DNA of 64,000 nt from Flavobacterium gelatinilyticum (GCF_027111295.1 NZ_CP114287.1:3472001-3536000); one strand, 5' to 3'. Positions 54,381 to 63,105 are shown, numbered from the stretch's first letter. The notes: generated by a model not told the origin, from the sequence alone. Numbers and translations are program-made.

Positions 54381-54929
54381 CTATTTTTTCTCCCGAATTC
54401 TTTTGTAAAATCGAAATCCCAGCATGATTAAAACCGAAAACAAAATAATTCCGATTACGCCGAAAATCCAATTGATGGCACTTTTTAAAACTACTAAAAA
54501 AACAACGGCAAACAAAATAATCGTTGCGCCTTCGTTCCATAAACGCATGAAGTTGTTTGAATATTTTACCTCATCGTTTTGTAATTGCTTAAAAATCTGA
54601 TGACATTTTCCGTGGTATAAATACAAAAGGAAAACGAAACATAATTTTACGTGCATCCAGGGCATTTTCATCCAAACATGACCAGCATCTGTAAAAAACA
54701 ACATCCAAAAAGCAAAAATACTCGCCAAAACCGCCGATGGCCACGTAATTATGTACCACAAACGATAGGCCATAATTTTGTACTGCGCCTGCAAAATTTC
54801 TTTTTCCGGCGAAGGTTTTTCATTGGCTTCTATTTGATACACAAACAAACGCACAATATAAAACAAACCTGCAAACCAAGTTATGACAAAAATAAGATGC
54901 AGCGATTTTAAGTAATTATAATACTCCAT
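54381..54929 (-). CDS. hemJ: Protoporphyrinogen IX oxidase HemJ
   Basis: Encodes 182 residues, four membrane helices. HemJ/CopD-like features: SLHLIFVITWFAGLFYIVRL with the conserved His near residue 11, MKMPWMHVKLCFVF, and a late MRLWNEGATIILF. HemJ oxidises protoporphyrinogen IX to protoporphyrin IX in the inner membrane, the step before ferrochelatase. The ferrochelatase gene lies 39 bases upstream on the same strand, which fits. The assignment rests on motifs, size and context together. Confidence 0.9.
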   Translation of the reverse strand: MEYYNYLKSLHLIFVITWFAGLFYIVRLFVYQIEANEKPSPEKEILQAQYKIMAYRLWYIITWPSAVLASIFAFWMLFFTDAGHVWMKMPWMHVKLCFVFLLYLYHGKCHQIFKQLQNDEVKYSNNFMRLWNEGATIILFAVVFLVVLKSAINWIFGVIGIILFSVLIMLGFRFYKRIREKK

Positions 54930-54968
54930 TATGAAAGTCTTTTTTCTTTACTCTTTCTTCTATTTTCT

Positions 54969-55982
54969 CTATTTAGCCCAGTCGTTAATCCAATTTGCAA
55001 CTGTCTGACACCATTCGTCATCGTCATTCAAACATGGAATTGCCAAAAACTCTTCTCCTCCATTTGCTTCAAAATCTTCTTTGGCGCGCATGGCGATTTC
55101 CTCTAAGGTTTCCAAACAATCTGAAACGAACGCCGGTGTTACAACCGCTAATTTCTTGATACCTTTTGCTGGCATATTGTCAATTTCAACATCAGTATAA
55201 GGTTCAAGCCATTTATCGCCCGCTAAACGAGATTGAAATGTCAAACTGTATTTGTCTTCAGGAAGTCCTAATAATTTAATGACTTGTTTTGTTGTTTCGT
55301 AACATTGGTGACGATAGCAAAATTCGTGCGCCGGCGATGGTGTGTTGCAACAAGAACCGTCAATTTTACAATGTGATTTTGTCACATCGGTTTTGCGGAT
55401 ATGACGCTCCGGGATTCCATGGTATGAAAACAATAAATGATCATAATCAAACCCAACTAAATGTTTCTGAATTGAATCTGCTAAGTTTTTGATGTAATCC
55501 GGTTTGTTGTAAAACGCAGGGACATCGATAAATTTCATATGAGGGAATTTCTTCTTGCGAATTTCTTCAGCCTTAACCAAAATAGTCAAAGTCGATGCCA
55601 TTGCATATTGCGGATATAATGGAAAAAGCATTACATCTGTAACTCCTTTGTCGCTTAATTCCTGAAGTCCTTTTTCAATAGTCATACTTCCGTAACGCAT
55701 TGCCAAAGAAACAGGAACATTTACTAAAGGCTGTACTTTTTGCTGCATTCTTTCAGAAAGAACCACTAATGGCGAACCTTCTTCCCACCAAATTTTCGCG
55801 TAAGCGTGTGCCGATTCTTCTGGTCTTTTTCTTAAAATAATACCGCGAACTAATAATGCTCTTAATAAATATGGAACGTCGATCACATATTTATCCATCA
55901 AAAATTCATCTAAATACAGTTTTACATCTTTTGGAGTTGGACTGTCCGGAGAACCTAAGTTTACTAATAATACGCCTTTCAT
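54969..55982 (-). CDS. hemH: Ferrochelatase
   Basis: Encodes 337 residues, typical for HemH. Start MKGVLLVNLGSPDSPTPKDV, active-site His in LLFSYHGIPERHI near residue 190, and the conserved acidic helix in SDCLETLEEIAMRA near 285. A Cys-rich insert HCKIDGSCCNTP is present after the His; some bacterial ferrochelatases bind a 2Fe-2S cluster, but the Cys set here is not diagnostic. It inserts Fe2+ into protoporphyrin IX. It heads a hemH-hemJ pair on the minus strand, 596 bases downstream of the AraC regulator gene's end region. Confidence 0.97.
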   Translation of the reverse strand: MKGVLLVNLGSPDSPTPKDVKLYLDEFLMDKYVIDVPYLLRALLVRGIILRKRPEESAHAYAKIWWEEGSPLVVLSERMQQKVQPLVNVPVSLAMRYGSMTIEKGLQELSDKGVTDVMLFPLYPQYAMASTLTILVKAEEIRKKKFPHMKFIDVPAFYNKPDYIKNLADSIQKHLVGFDYDHLLFSYHGIPERHIRKTDVTKSHCKIDGSCCNTPSPAHEFCYRHQCYETTKQVIKLLGLPEDKYSLTFQSRLAGDKWLEPYTDVEIDNMPAKGIKKLAVVTPAFVSDCLETLEEIAMRAKEDFEANGGEEFLAIPCLNDDDEWCQTVANWINDWAK

Positions 55983-55994
55983 TATTGTTTTTTT

Positions 55995-56030
55995 TGCTTT
56001 TTGCTTTAAGCTCTAGGCTTTAAGCTTTTT
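55995..56030. repeat. AAGCTTTAGGC-family repeat
   Basis: GCTTTAAGCTCTAGGCTTTA with AGC following (56003-56025) contains direct and inverted GCTTTAAG units. The same family recurs as a two-armed repeat at 60698-60778. It lies upstream of hemH. Confidence 0.6.
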
Positions 56031-56131
56031 TGTTTGTTTTAGAAATTTCCACAAAAGTAGAATTTGATGCTTTTGAGAAAAATAATATTTATTACTTTTT
56101 AATTATTGTTGGATATTCAAAATTGATGCTT

Positions 56132-56503
56132 TTAATACTTGCTTAATTCTTGTTCCATTTTTTCTTTCCATCCTTTTCCATTTCTGTTTTCTAAATAAGA
56201 GTCTGTTATTTTATGATATGCACTTATTGCTTCATTCAATTTTTTATCACCAATTACACAACCTTCATTTCTTAGAAATAAACCATATTTTTTATAAACA
56301 CTATCCCGTTTATGTTCTTTTTTTAATTGGATTTTTCGTTCAGCTTCAGAAGGTGCAATAAATCGTAAACCATAAGTAAATTTTTTGACACTGTCTACTT
56401 CAACATCATGCAAAGCTTGATTTTTGTATTCAGTCACTAACGGAATATCTTGTGATTTACAATTAAAGAAAACAATACTTAATATAAGAATAGCTTTTTT
56501 CAT
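56132..56503 (-). CDS. Small predicted lipoprotein, hypothetical
   Basis: Encodes 123 residues. The signal MKKAILILSIVFFNCKSQ has a lipobox-like FFNC with Cys at 15. The rest is charged and helical (FIAPSEAERKIQLKKEHKRD and a C-terminal Lys/Glu-rich helix) with one more Cys. I do not recognise a family. Its start codon is two bases after the AraC gene stop, so it is probably cotranscribed with that regulator, but no shared role is known. Confidence 0.65.
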   Translation of the reverse strand: MKKAILILSIVFFNCKSQDIPLVTEYKNQALHDVEVDSVKKFTYGLRFIAPSEAERKIQLKKEHKRDSVYKKYGLFLRNEGCVIGDKKLNEAISAYHKITDSYLENRNGKGWKEKMEQELSKY

Positions 56504-56505
56504 TA

Positions 56506-57378
56506 TTAAACATTCGCATTAATCGACATCAAATACTTTTTAGGAGTTGTTCCGAATTTCTTTTTGAACGCGGCTATAAAATGACTTCCGGTGCTGTAAC
56601 CAATTTTCAATCCCACTTCGTTTACATTATAAGAACCGCTGTCTAATAATTTTCTGGCGAAATCCATTTTGTAATCAAACAGGAAACCGTAAACCGTGTC
56701 GCCGTAAATTTGTTTGAAGCCCATTTTCAGCTTTTTTAAATTCAAGCCAATTTCATCTGCCAATTCTTGTAATCCTGGAGGTTCGGCCATATTGGCGATT
56801 ACAATTTCTTTGGCTTTTCTGATTTTCAAAACATTGTCTTCGTCAATCAAAAACGGACATTGTTCTGCATTTGGGTCTTCGGTTCTGTTGAAATACAAAC
56901 TCAACAATTCGTATCCTTTTCCTTTATAATAAAGGTTTTTTATCGAAGGATGAAGATTATAATGAAACAATTGACTCAGCACAATCGCCATCGACGGACT
57001 GATGTTTCCTTCGTTATAATACTTTTTATCTTTATTATCGGGACTTAAAAAAGTAATATAATCAGCTTCGGCAGAAAACAACGCGTGAAATTTCTTTATC
57101 GATACTATTACAGAAATTACCCAGGAGTTAGGAGCCAATTCTAAATTAAGAGGAAGCTCTTTCTGCGGGTTATACAAAAGCAGTGATTTTTCTTCTTTCA
57201 ATTCTAAAGCATAATTGCCCATATTGAATAAAAATTTGGCTTTGCCCTTTATTCCAAAGTGAAATTGTATTAGTCCGCTGCCTGCTTCATGCTGTGCATA
57301 AAAGGGCTCTGAACTGTCGTTTTGAAAACGGATCAGCGTAAAGTCGTCTTCGATTTTTATAATTTCTTGAGAACCCAT
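56506..57378 (-). CDS. AraC-family transcriptional regulator
   Basis: Encodes 290 residues. The N-terminal half (GLIQFHFGIKGKAKFLFNMG) is a cupin-like ligand domain. Residues 190-285 hold the two HTH motifs: LQELADEIGLNLKKLKMGFK and VNEVGLKIGYSTGSHFIAAF followed by KKKFGTTPKKYL. It is divergent from hemA; the 227-base space contains two similar AAAAGTAC sites. A role in controlling heme synthesis is plausible from position, but the ligand is unknown. It is followed by a small lipoprotein gene. Confidence 0.92.
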   Translation of the reverse strand: MGSQEIIKIEDDFTLIRFQNDSSEPFYAQHEAGSGLIQFHFGIKGKAKFLFNMGNYALELKEEKSLLLYNPQKELPLNLELAPNSWVISVIVSIKKFHALFSAEADYITFLSPDNKDKKYYNEGNISPSMAIVLSQLFHYNLHPSIKNLYYKGKGYELLSLYFNRTEDPNAEQCPFLIDEDNVLKIRKAKEIVIANMAEPPGLQELADEIGLNLKKLKMGFKQIYGDTVYGFLFDYKMDFARKLLDSGSYNVNEVGLKIGYSTGSHFIAAFKKKFGTTPKKYLMSINANV

Positions 57379-57470
57379 AGCGATATTTTTTTGAAACTAA
57401 ATTTCAAGTCAGAGCAAAGTGTTATTTAGAACGACTCTAAACAAAACGTTTCAAACAACTTGATTTTGCT

Positions 57471-57545
57471 ACAAAAGTACTCCTTTTTGCATAAAAACAG
57501 ACGATTACAATCAAAAAATCATGGAGCGATACAAAAAGTACTTTT
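57471..57545. promoter_or_regulatory. Paired AAAAGTAC sites in the araC/hemA divergent region
   Basis: TACAAAAGTACTCCTTTTTG (57470-57489) and TACAAAAAGTACTTTTAGCG (57530-57549) are similar 20-mers about 60 bases apart; the second holds the 12-bp palindrome AAAAGTACTTTT (57534-57545). The minus-strand reading of 57472-57479 is TACTTTTG, a possible -7 box for the AraC gene. Spacing of about six helical turns suits two regulator dimers. Confidence 0.5.
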
Positions 57546-57573
57546 AGCGTTATTTTTATCAATGCTATAGTAA

Positions 57574-57581
57574 TAATTTTG
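57574..57581 (+). promoter_or_regulatory. hemA -7 promoter element
   Basis: TAATTTTG fits TAnnTTTG and lies 24 bases before the hemA ATG at 57606. No TTG at the expected -33 position is visible, which would suit an activated promoter. Confidence 0.55.
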
Positions 57582-57605
57582 TTGCACTTTTATGAAAGTG
57601 AATTT

Positions 57606-58856
57606 ATGGAAAACAATAACGTACCGAAACACCTTTATTTTTACTCAGTTGGTCTGAGTTATAAAAAAGCTGATGCTGAGGTTAGAGGTCAATTTAGTTT
57701 GGATGCCGCTGCGAAGACCCGCCTGCTGGAACAAGCTAAAAGCGAAGGAATAGAAAGTTTAATTGTAACTTCAACTTGTAATAGAACCGAAATCTACGGT
57801 TTTGCAGAACATCCATTTCAATTAATAAAACTTATCTGCGACAACAGTAATGGTTCTGTTGATGCTTTTCAAAAAGTTGGTTTCGTTTACAAAAATCAGG
57901 AAGCGATCAATCACTTATTTCGCGTAGGAACTGGTTTGGACAGCCAGATTTTAGGTGACTTCGAAATTATATCTCAAATTAAAACCAGTTTTACACATTC
58001 AAAATCAGTTGGCTTAGTCAATGCTTTTTTAGAAAGACTGGTAAATGCGGTTATCCAGGCGAGTAAAAGAATTAAAAACGAAACTGAGATCAGCTCTGGT
58101 GCTACTTCGGTTTCTTTTGCATCGGTACAATATATTCTTAAAAATGTAGAAGACATTGGCAATAAAAATATTTTGCTTTTCGGAACTGGAAAAATCGGAA
58201 GAAATACGTGTGAGAATTTAGTAAAACATACTAAAAACGAACACATCACTTTAATAAACCGTACGAAAGACAAAGCAGAGAAACTGGCAGGAAAATTAAA
58301 TTTGATTGTTAAAGATTACTCTGAATTGCATTTAGAACTTCAAAAAGCCGATGTTGTGGTTGTTGCAACGGGCGCTCAAAATCCTACTGTTGACAAAGCA
58401 ATCTTGAATCTTAAAAAACCTTTATTGATTCTGGATTTATCTATTCCGAAAAACGTTCATGAAAATGTTGAGGAATTGGAAGGTGTAACTTTAATTCACA
58501 TGGATTATTTGTCTCAATTGACAGATGAAACTTTGGAAAACAGAAAATTACACATTCCGGCTGCTGAAGCGATCATCGAAGAAATCAAAGAAGAATTTGT
58601 TACCTGGATGAAAGGAAGAAAGTTCGCTCCGACAATTAATGCTTTAAAAGACAAACTAAACGCTATTAAAGCTTCGGAACTGGATTTCCAAAGCAAAAAA
58701 ATTGCCGATTTTAATGAAGAGCAGGCTGAAATCATCAGTAACCGAATCATTCAAAAAATCACTACACATTTCGCAAATCATTTAAAAGACGACGACACCA
58801 TGGTCGATGAAAGCATCGAATGGATCGAAAAAGTCTTCAAAATAAAAGCATCTTAG
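57606..58856 (+). CDS. hemA: Glutamyl-tRNA reductase
   Basis: Encodes 416 residues from ATG 57606; the frame extends to a TTG within the promoter. Catalytic Cys58 in VTSTCNRTEIYGFAE, followed by the conserved glutamate-recognition region (GTGLDSQILGDFEIISQIK), the nucleotide-binding segment LLFGTGKIGRNTCENL, the INRTKDKAEKLA motif, and a C-terminal dimerisation helix. It reduces Glu-tRNA to glutamate-1-semialdehyde, the first committed step of the C5 heme route. It heads the plus-strand hemA-C-D-E cluster; a 251-base repeat region separates it from hemC. The HemL partner is not in the window. Confidence 0.97.
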   Translation: MENNNVPKHLYFYSVGLSYKKADAEVRGQFSLDAAAKTRLLEQAKSEGIESLIVTSTCNRTEIYGFAEHPFQLIKLICDNSNGSVDAFQKVGFVYKNQEAINHLFRVGTGLDSQILGDFEIISQIKTSFTHSKSVGLVNAFLERLVNAVIQASKRIKNETEISSGATSVSFASVQYILKNVEDIGNKNILLFGTGKIGRNTCENLVKHTKNEHITLINRTKDKAEKLAGKLNLIVKDYSELHLELQKADVVVVATGAQNPTVDKAILNLKKPLLILDLSIPKNVHENVEELEGVTLIHMDYLSQLTDETLENRKLHIPAAEAIIEEIKEEFVTWMKGRKFAPTINALKDKLNAIKASELDFQSKKIADFNEEQAEIISNRIIQKITTHFANHLKDDDTMVDESIEWIEKVFKIKAS

Positions 58857-58860
58857 TTTA

Positions 58861-59094
58861 AACCATATAAGTCATATAAGTTCATTTAAAATTGCCATGC
58901 GCAAAAAACTTAAATTTACTTATATGACTTATATGGTTCAAAAATTTTAAAGTTGTATCAGATTATTTAAACTGTTTTTTACCCAAACCGCTTAAATTAC
59001 TTATATAACTTATATGGTTCAAAAAAAAGTTGTATTAGTCTTTTTATTCGTTTTACCCAAACTGCTTAAATTTGCTTATATAACTTATATGGTT
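58861..59094. repeat. CATATAAG-family repeat array between hemA and hemC
   Basis: AACCATATAAGTCATATAAG (58861-58880) is perfectly mirrored by CTTATATGACTTATATGGTT (58919-58938). Two further copies, CTTATATAACTTATATGGTT, follow at 59000 and 59075 in a 75-81-bp tandem unit that also repeats the stretch TTTTACCCAAAC. The last copy ends 14 bases before the hemC ATG. The 20-mer is shared with 46901-46966. Confidence 0.9.
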
Positions 59095-59107
59095 CAAAAA
59101 ACAAAAC

Positions 59108-60031
59108 ATGGCTGAAAAAACAATCAGAATAGGAACGCGTGACAGCGAATTAGCACTTTGGCAGGCACACACTGTAGAGAAAAAACTAAACGATTTGGGT
59201 TATAAAACTTCAATTGTTGCCGTAAAATCTCAAGGTGATATTATTCTGGATAAACCACTTTACGAACTTGGCATTACGGGAATTTTCACCAAAACTTTAG
59301 ACATTGCCATGATCAATGGCGATATTGATATTGCGGTGCATTCGATGAAAGATGTTCCAACAGCTTTACCAAAAGGTATCGTTCAGGGTGCTGTTTTACC
59401 AAGAGCCAATGTTTTAGATATTTTAGTCCATAAAGGAAATCCTGATTTTGCAAATCCAAGTACAATTGCAACCGGAAGTCTTCGTCGCCAGGCACAATGG
59501 TTTAATAAATATCCAAATCATACTGTAGTTGATTTACGCGGAAACGTAAACACGCGTATGCAGAAGTTACAAGATAACAATTGGGATGGAGCTGTTTTTG
59601 CAGCGGCTGGTTTGGAAAGAATTAATCTGAAACCTGAAAATTTCATCAACTTAGATTGGATGATTCCTGCGCCCGCACAAGGAGCAATGCTGGTTGTGGC
59701 AATGGAAAATGACAATTATACTTTAGACGCACTTTCTCAGTTAAATGATATCGAAACTGAAATTTGCACGCACATCGAACGTCAGTTTTTAAGAACGCTT
59801 GAAGGCGGATGTACTGCGCCAATTGGAGCTTTGGTTACCTATAACGAAGACGAAGACACTTTACATTTTCAAGGTGTTTTACTTTCTATCGATGGAAAAC
59901 AAAAACTGGAAATAGACAAAACCGTTGATATTTCAGAATGGAAAAAATTAGGATTCAACTCTGCTCAGGAGATTTTGAATAATGGCGGAACAGAATTAAT
60001 GCAGAAAATCAAAGAATCCCTGAAAAAATAA
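59108..60031 (+). CDS. hemC: Hydroxymethylbilane synthase
   Basis: Encodes 307 residues. Motifs: IRIGTRDSELALWQA start, VHSMKDVPTALP with the catalytic Asp region, ATGSLRRQAQW, DLRGNVNTRMQKL, and the dipyrromethane cofactor Cys at C235 in LEGGCTAPIGA. It polymerises four porphobilinogens to hydroxymethylbilane in the cytosol. It overlaps hemD by one base (TAATG), so the two are translationally coupled. The upstream repeat array lies where its leader would be. Confidence 0.98.
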   Translation: MAEKTIRIGTRDSELALWQAHTVEKKLNDLGYKTSIVAVKSQGDIILDKPLYELGITGIFTKTLDIAMINGDIDIAVHSMKDVPTALPKGIVQGAVLPRANVLDILVHKGNPDFANPSTIATGSLRRQAQWFNKYPNHTVVDLRGNVNTRMQKLQDNNWDGAVFAAAGLERINLKPENFINLDWMIPAPAQGAMLVVAMENDNYTLDALSQLNDIETEICTHIERQFLRTLEGGCTAPIGALVTYNEDEDTLHFQGVLLSIDGKQKLEIDKTVDISEWKKLGFNSAQEILNNGGTELMQKIKESLKK

Positions 60032-60696
60032 TGGCAAATCCAGTTCAGATATTATCTACAAAAATATTATCTCCTCTTCATAAGCAAGAGCTGATGAAAT
60101 ATGGCGTTGAATTAATCGAAGCTGATTTCATTAAAACAGAAAACAAACCTTTCGAATTAAAAGACCTCAACGAAAGTCTGATTTTTACAAGTCAAAATGC
60201 CGTTCACAGTGTTTTATCACACCCCGATTCTGAACAGTTAAAAAAGAAAAACGTGTATTGCGTTGGACTTAAAACCAAAACGCTTTTAAGCGATAATGGC
60301 TTTAATGTCGTGGCTTACACAGGTTACGCTGCTGATTTAGCTGAGATTATCACTTTGATTTACGGAAATGAGAGTTATACTTTTTTCAGCGGTAATTTAA
60401 GAAGGGATACTTTGCCGGAAGCTTTAAAAGAAAACGGAATTAAATTCAATGAAATTCAGGTTTACGAAACTACGTTGCAACCTCAGAAAATAAAAGCAAA
60501 TCCAGAAGCGATCTTATTTTTTAGTCCGTCTGGAGTTAAGAGTTATTTGAAAGACAATAAGATAAATAAACAAATCTGTTTCTGCATTGGGGATACCACC
60601 GCAGAAGCATTGTCAAAAATCACTAAAAACATTATCGTCGCAGATCAGCCTACAATTGAAGATGTGATCGAAGATGTAATTCACGAATATAAGTAA
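60031..60696 (+). CDS. hemD: Uroporphyrinogen-III synthase
   Basis: Encodes 221 residues. HemD is poorly conserved; the pattern here is typical: LIFTSQNAVHSVLSH early, NVYCVGLKTKTLLSDNGF, the FFSGNLRRDTLPEAL loop, and ILFFSPSGVKSYLKDN followed by CFCIGDTTAEAL. It cyclises hydroxymethylbilane with inversion of ring D. Position and one-base overlap with hemC make the call safe. It is followed after 89 bases by hemE. Confidence 0.95.
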   Translation: MANPVQILSTKILSPLHKQELMKYGVELIEADFIKTENKPFELKDLNESLIFTSQNAVHSVLSHPDSEQLKKKNVYCVGLKTKTLLSDNGFNVVAYTGYAADLAEIITLIYGNESYTFFSGNLRRDTLPEALKENGIKFNEIQVYETTLQPQKIKANPEAILFFSPSGVKSYLKDNKINKQICFCIGDTTAEALSKITKNIIVADQPTIEDVIEDVIHEYK

Positions 60697-60697
60697 G

Positions 60698-60778
60698 CAA
60701 TAAGCTTTAGGCTGTAAGCCGTAAGCAAAAAACTATAGTTAAAAACAGCTTAAAGCCTAAAGCTTAAAGCCTAAAGCA
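60698..60778. repeat. AAGCTTTAGGC-family inverted repeat between hemD and hemE
   Basis: AAGCTTTAGGCTGTAAGCCG with further units (left arm 60698-60726) faces CAGCTTAAAGCCTAAAGCTT with further units (right arm 60746-60777) across about 20 bases. The right arm is itself a direct repeat of AAAGCCTAAAGCTT. It lies 8 bases before hemE and is shared with 55995-56030. Confidence 0.8.
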
Positions 60779-60785
60779 AGAAAAA

Positions 60786-61811
60786 ATGTTAAAAAACGAC
60801 CTATTTTTAAAAGCATTAAAAGGAGAAACAGTACAGCGCCCGCCAGTATGGATGATGCGTCAAGCCGGAAGATATTTACCGGAATTTATCGAGTTAAGAG
60901 ATAAATACGATTTCTTCACTCGTTGTCAGACTCCGGAATTAGCTGCCGAAATTACAGTTCAGCCCATTCGCCGTATCGCTCCGGATGCTGCTATTTTGTT
61001 CTCGGATATTTTGGTAGTACCGCAAGCAATGGGAATCGAAGTTTTGATGAAAGAAAATATCGGTCCGTTTATCCCGAATCCGATTCGCTCAATGGCAGAT
61101 GTTCACCGTGTTTACATTCCGGATATCCAGCAAAGTTTAGGTTATGTAATGGATGCCATTAAATTGACCAAAGAAATGCTGAACGATGAGGTGCCGTTAA
61201 TTGGTTTCGCAGGTTCGCCGTGGACAATTTTCTGTTATGCTGTCGAAGGAAGAGGTTCTAAGAGTTTTGATATGGCAAAAGGATTCTGTTTTTCTAATCC
61301 GGCTGCTGCTCACACTTTACTACAAAAAATTACAGACACTACGATTTTATACTTAAAAGAAAAAGTAAAAGCGGGTGTTGATGCCGTTCAGATTTTTGAT
61401 TCCTGGGGAGGAATGCTTTCTCCTGTTGATTATCAGGAATTTTCATGGAAATACATCAACCAGATTGTTGAGGCTCTGGCTGATTTAACTCCGGTTATTG
61501 TTTTCGGAAAAGGATGTTGGTTTGCTCTTGGCGAAATGGGTAAAAGCCGTGCTTCTGCATTAGGGGTTGACTGGACTTGTTCGGCTAGAAATGCACGTTA
61601 CTTATCTGGAGGAAACATTACTTTACAAGGAAACTTTGATCCGTCAAGATTACTTTCTCCAATTCCGACTATCAAGAAAATGGTTCACGAAATGATCGAC
61701 GAATTCGGAAAAGATAAATATGTTGTAAATTTAGGTCACGGAATTTTACCAAATATCCCTGTAGATCACGCAAAAGCGTTTATCGATGCTGTGAAAGAAT
61801 ACGGGCAATAA
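60786..61811 (+). CDS. hemE: Uroporphyrinogen decarboxylase
   Basis: Encodes 341 residues. Signature start [16 protein letters not shown], then [15 protein letters not shown] with the catalytic Asp region, [31 protein letters not shown] and [20 protein letters not shown]. It decarboxylates uroporphyrinogen III to coproporphyrinogen III in the cytosol. It stands between the hemD repeat and the palindrome/RAYT island. The next heme gene, hemF, is about 1.8 kb downstream, so the island probably lies within or after this transcript. Confidence 0.98.
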   Translation: MLKNDLFLKALKGETVQRPPVWMMRQAGRYLPEFIELRDKYDFFTRCQTPELAAEITVQPIRRIAPDAAILFSDILVVPQAMGIEVLMKENIGPFIPNPIRSMADVHRVYIPDIQQSLGYVMDAIKLTKEMLNDEVPLIGFAGSPWTIFCYAVEGRGSKSFDMAKGFCFSNPAAAHTLLQKITDTTILYLKEKVKAGVDAVQIFDSWGGMLSPVDYQEFSWKYINQIVEALADLTPVIVFGKGCWFALGEMGKSRASALGVDWTCSARNARYLSGGNITLQGNFDPSRLLSPIPTIKKMVHEMIDEFGKDKYVVNLGHGILPNIPVDHAKAFIDAVKEYGQ

Positions 61812-61842
61812 TAATTTTCAGTGTTCAGTCGCAGTTAGTTTT

Positions 61843-62027
61843 CCTGCAAGGTTTCCAAAACCTTGTAGGTATAAATATCCATTACATAGATAAAAAAACT
61901 CAAAAATAACACCAACAAGGTTTTGAAAACCTTTCAGGAAGCAAGAAAAGGGTAATCTAATGGTATAATTACAAAGTTAAACAAACACAGATGTAGAAGA
62001 CCTACAAGGTTTTAAAAACCTTGCAGG
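61843..62027. repeat. Three CCTGCAAGG-type palindromes upstream of the RAYT gene
   Basis: Three imperfect palindromes of 27-29 bases, built as CCTGCAAGGTTT ... AAACCTTGTAGG, lie at 61843-61870, 61911-61939 and 62001-62027. Each has a 10-12-bp stem with a short T/A loop and one or two G-U or mismatched pairs. The third ends 9 bases before the ATG of the transposase. Confidence 0.9.
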
Positions 62028-62036
62028 AGATGAGAA

Positions 62037-62600
62037 ATGAATGAGAACATGAAGTTGGAGATTTTAGAAAAGGATTGTTATTATCACATTTATAATCGTG
62101 GAATCAATGGAACTGATTTGTTTGATAATGATGAAAACAAAATCTATTTCTTAAAACAATTAGCCAAATACAGTGAAAAGAAAATTTCAATTTTTGCTTA
62201 TTGTTTAATGAAAAATCACTTTCATTTGGTAATTCGACTAAATAGTGAAGAAAAAGACGTTACGCAGGCCTTTTCTAACTTATTTAATTCTTATGCCAAG
62301 GCATTTAATAAACAAATTGGAAGAACAGGAAGTTTGTTTGAGAAGCATTTCAAAAGAATAAAATTAAGAGACGAAAACTATTTAAAACGATTAATTGTTT
62401 ATGTCCATTTAAATCCAAAACATCATTTAGATCAGGATTTTAAGAATTTTAGATTTTCTTCTTATCAAGCATTTTTATCTGATAAAGAAACTAAAATAGA
62501 ACGAGAAGAGGTTTTAGATTTATTCGGGGATTTCGAAAATTTTATTTTTTGCCATAATCAAAAAAATGATCTTTTAAACGAAACGTATACTTTTGAATGA
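62037..62600 (+). CDS. REP-associated tyrosine transposase (Y1 family, RAYT)
   Basis: Encodes 187 residues. HUH pair at H61 and H63 (YCLMKNHFHLVIRL) and the probable catalytic Tyr122 in RLIVYVHLNPKHH; N-terminal DCYYHIYNRGINGTDLF is the typical Y1_Tnp start. RAYTs are single-copy domesticated-type relatives of IS200/IS605 transposases that act on REP palindromes flanking them. Here five palindromes of one family flank the gene, three before and two after. The gene is intact. ATG 62049 is an alternative start. It sits within the heme gene run between hemE and an unknown gene. Confidence 0.92.
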   Translation: MNENMKLEILEKDCYYHIYNRGINGTDLFDNDENKIYFLKQLAKYSEKKISIFAYCLMKNHFHLVIRLNSEEKDVTQAFSNLFNSYAKAFNKQIGRTGSLFEKHFKRIKLRDENYLKRLIVYVHLNPKHHLDQDFKNFRFSSYQAFLSDKETKIEREEVLDLFGDFENFIFCHNQKNDLLNETYTFE

Positions 62601-62611
62601 TTTCGTTTCGT

Positions 62612-62709
62612 CCTGCAAGATTTTCAAAATCTTGTAGGTCTAGATTTCAAGATGATTTCTATAGAAGATGTACAATTAATACCTACAAGGTTTTGGAAAC
62701 CTTGCAGGA
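62612..62709. repeat. Two CCTGCAAGG-type palindromes downstream of the RAYT gene
   Basis: 62612-62639 (CCTGCAAGATTTTCAAAATC, then TTGTAGGT) and 62681-62709 (ACCTACAAGGTTTTGGAAAC, then CTTGCAGGA) are inverted in polarity relative to each other and share the family of 61843-62027. The first starts 11 bases after the transposase stop. Confidence 0.9.
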
Positions 62710-62725
62710 AACGGAAAAGATAATT

Positions 62726-63103
62726 ATGCTCAACAAAGGTTTAAGAGATGAAGAAAAAATAAGAATCGACAATGTTCTAAAAACATTGAGAACCCTTGTT
62801 TATGTACCTTATCCTTTAAATAACCTACAAAAAACAGATATTGAAAATCAGCTGAAAGAATTCGGATTAAACTTTGAAATTTTAGTTGATTATTCGAATG
62901 AAGATTTAATTACATTGTTAATGCGTCTTCATCTTGATTGGGATCAGTTAGAGCAGTTCGCTGATATTCTGATAGAATTTTCAAAAGCTGAAGATTATAA
63001 TTTTGACGATAAGGCTTTAGCCATTTACCAATATATTCAGGCAGAGAGCAAAGTTTTTTCTTTTGGAATAAATTCGAAGATTTCATCAATTAAAAACAAA
63101 TAA
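62726..63103 (+). CDS. Hypothetical protein in the heme cluster
   Basis: Encodes 125 residues from ATG 62726; a longer frame from 62597 crosses the palindromes and is rejected because its extra 43 residues are encoded by repeat DNA. The protein is helical and charged (RDEEKIRIDNVLKTLRTLVY, and a GLNFEILVDYSNEDLITLLM core) with no signal peptide, Cys or recognised domain. It is followed after 2 bases by the GNAT gene, which overlaps hemF, so it is probably translated in one operon with them. The function is unknown. Confidence 0.7.
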   Translation: MLNKGLRDEEKIRIDNVLKTLRTLVYVPYPLNNLQKTDIENQLKEFGLNFEILVDYSNEDLITLLMRLHLDWDQLEQFADILIEFSKAEDYNFDDKALAIYQYIQAESKVFSFGINSKISSIKNK

Positions 63104-63105
63104 AA

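Noticed and set aside
62597..62725. Longer N-terminus for the small gene before the GNAT gene
   Set aside because: The 43 extra residues are translated from the two palindromes and resemble no protein.
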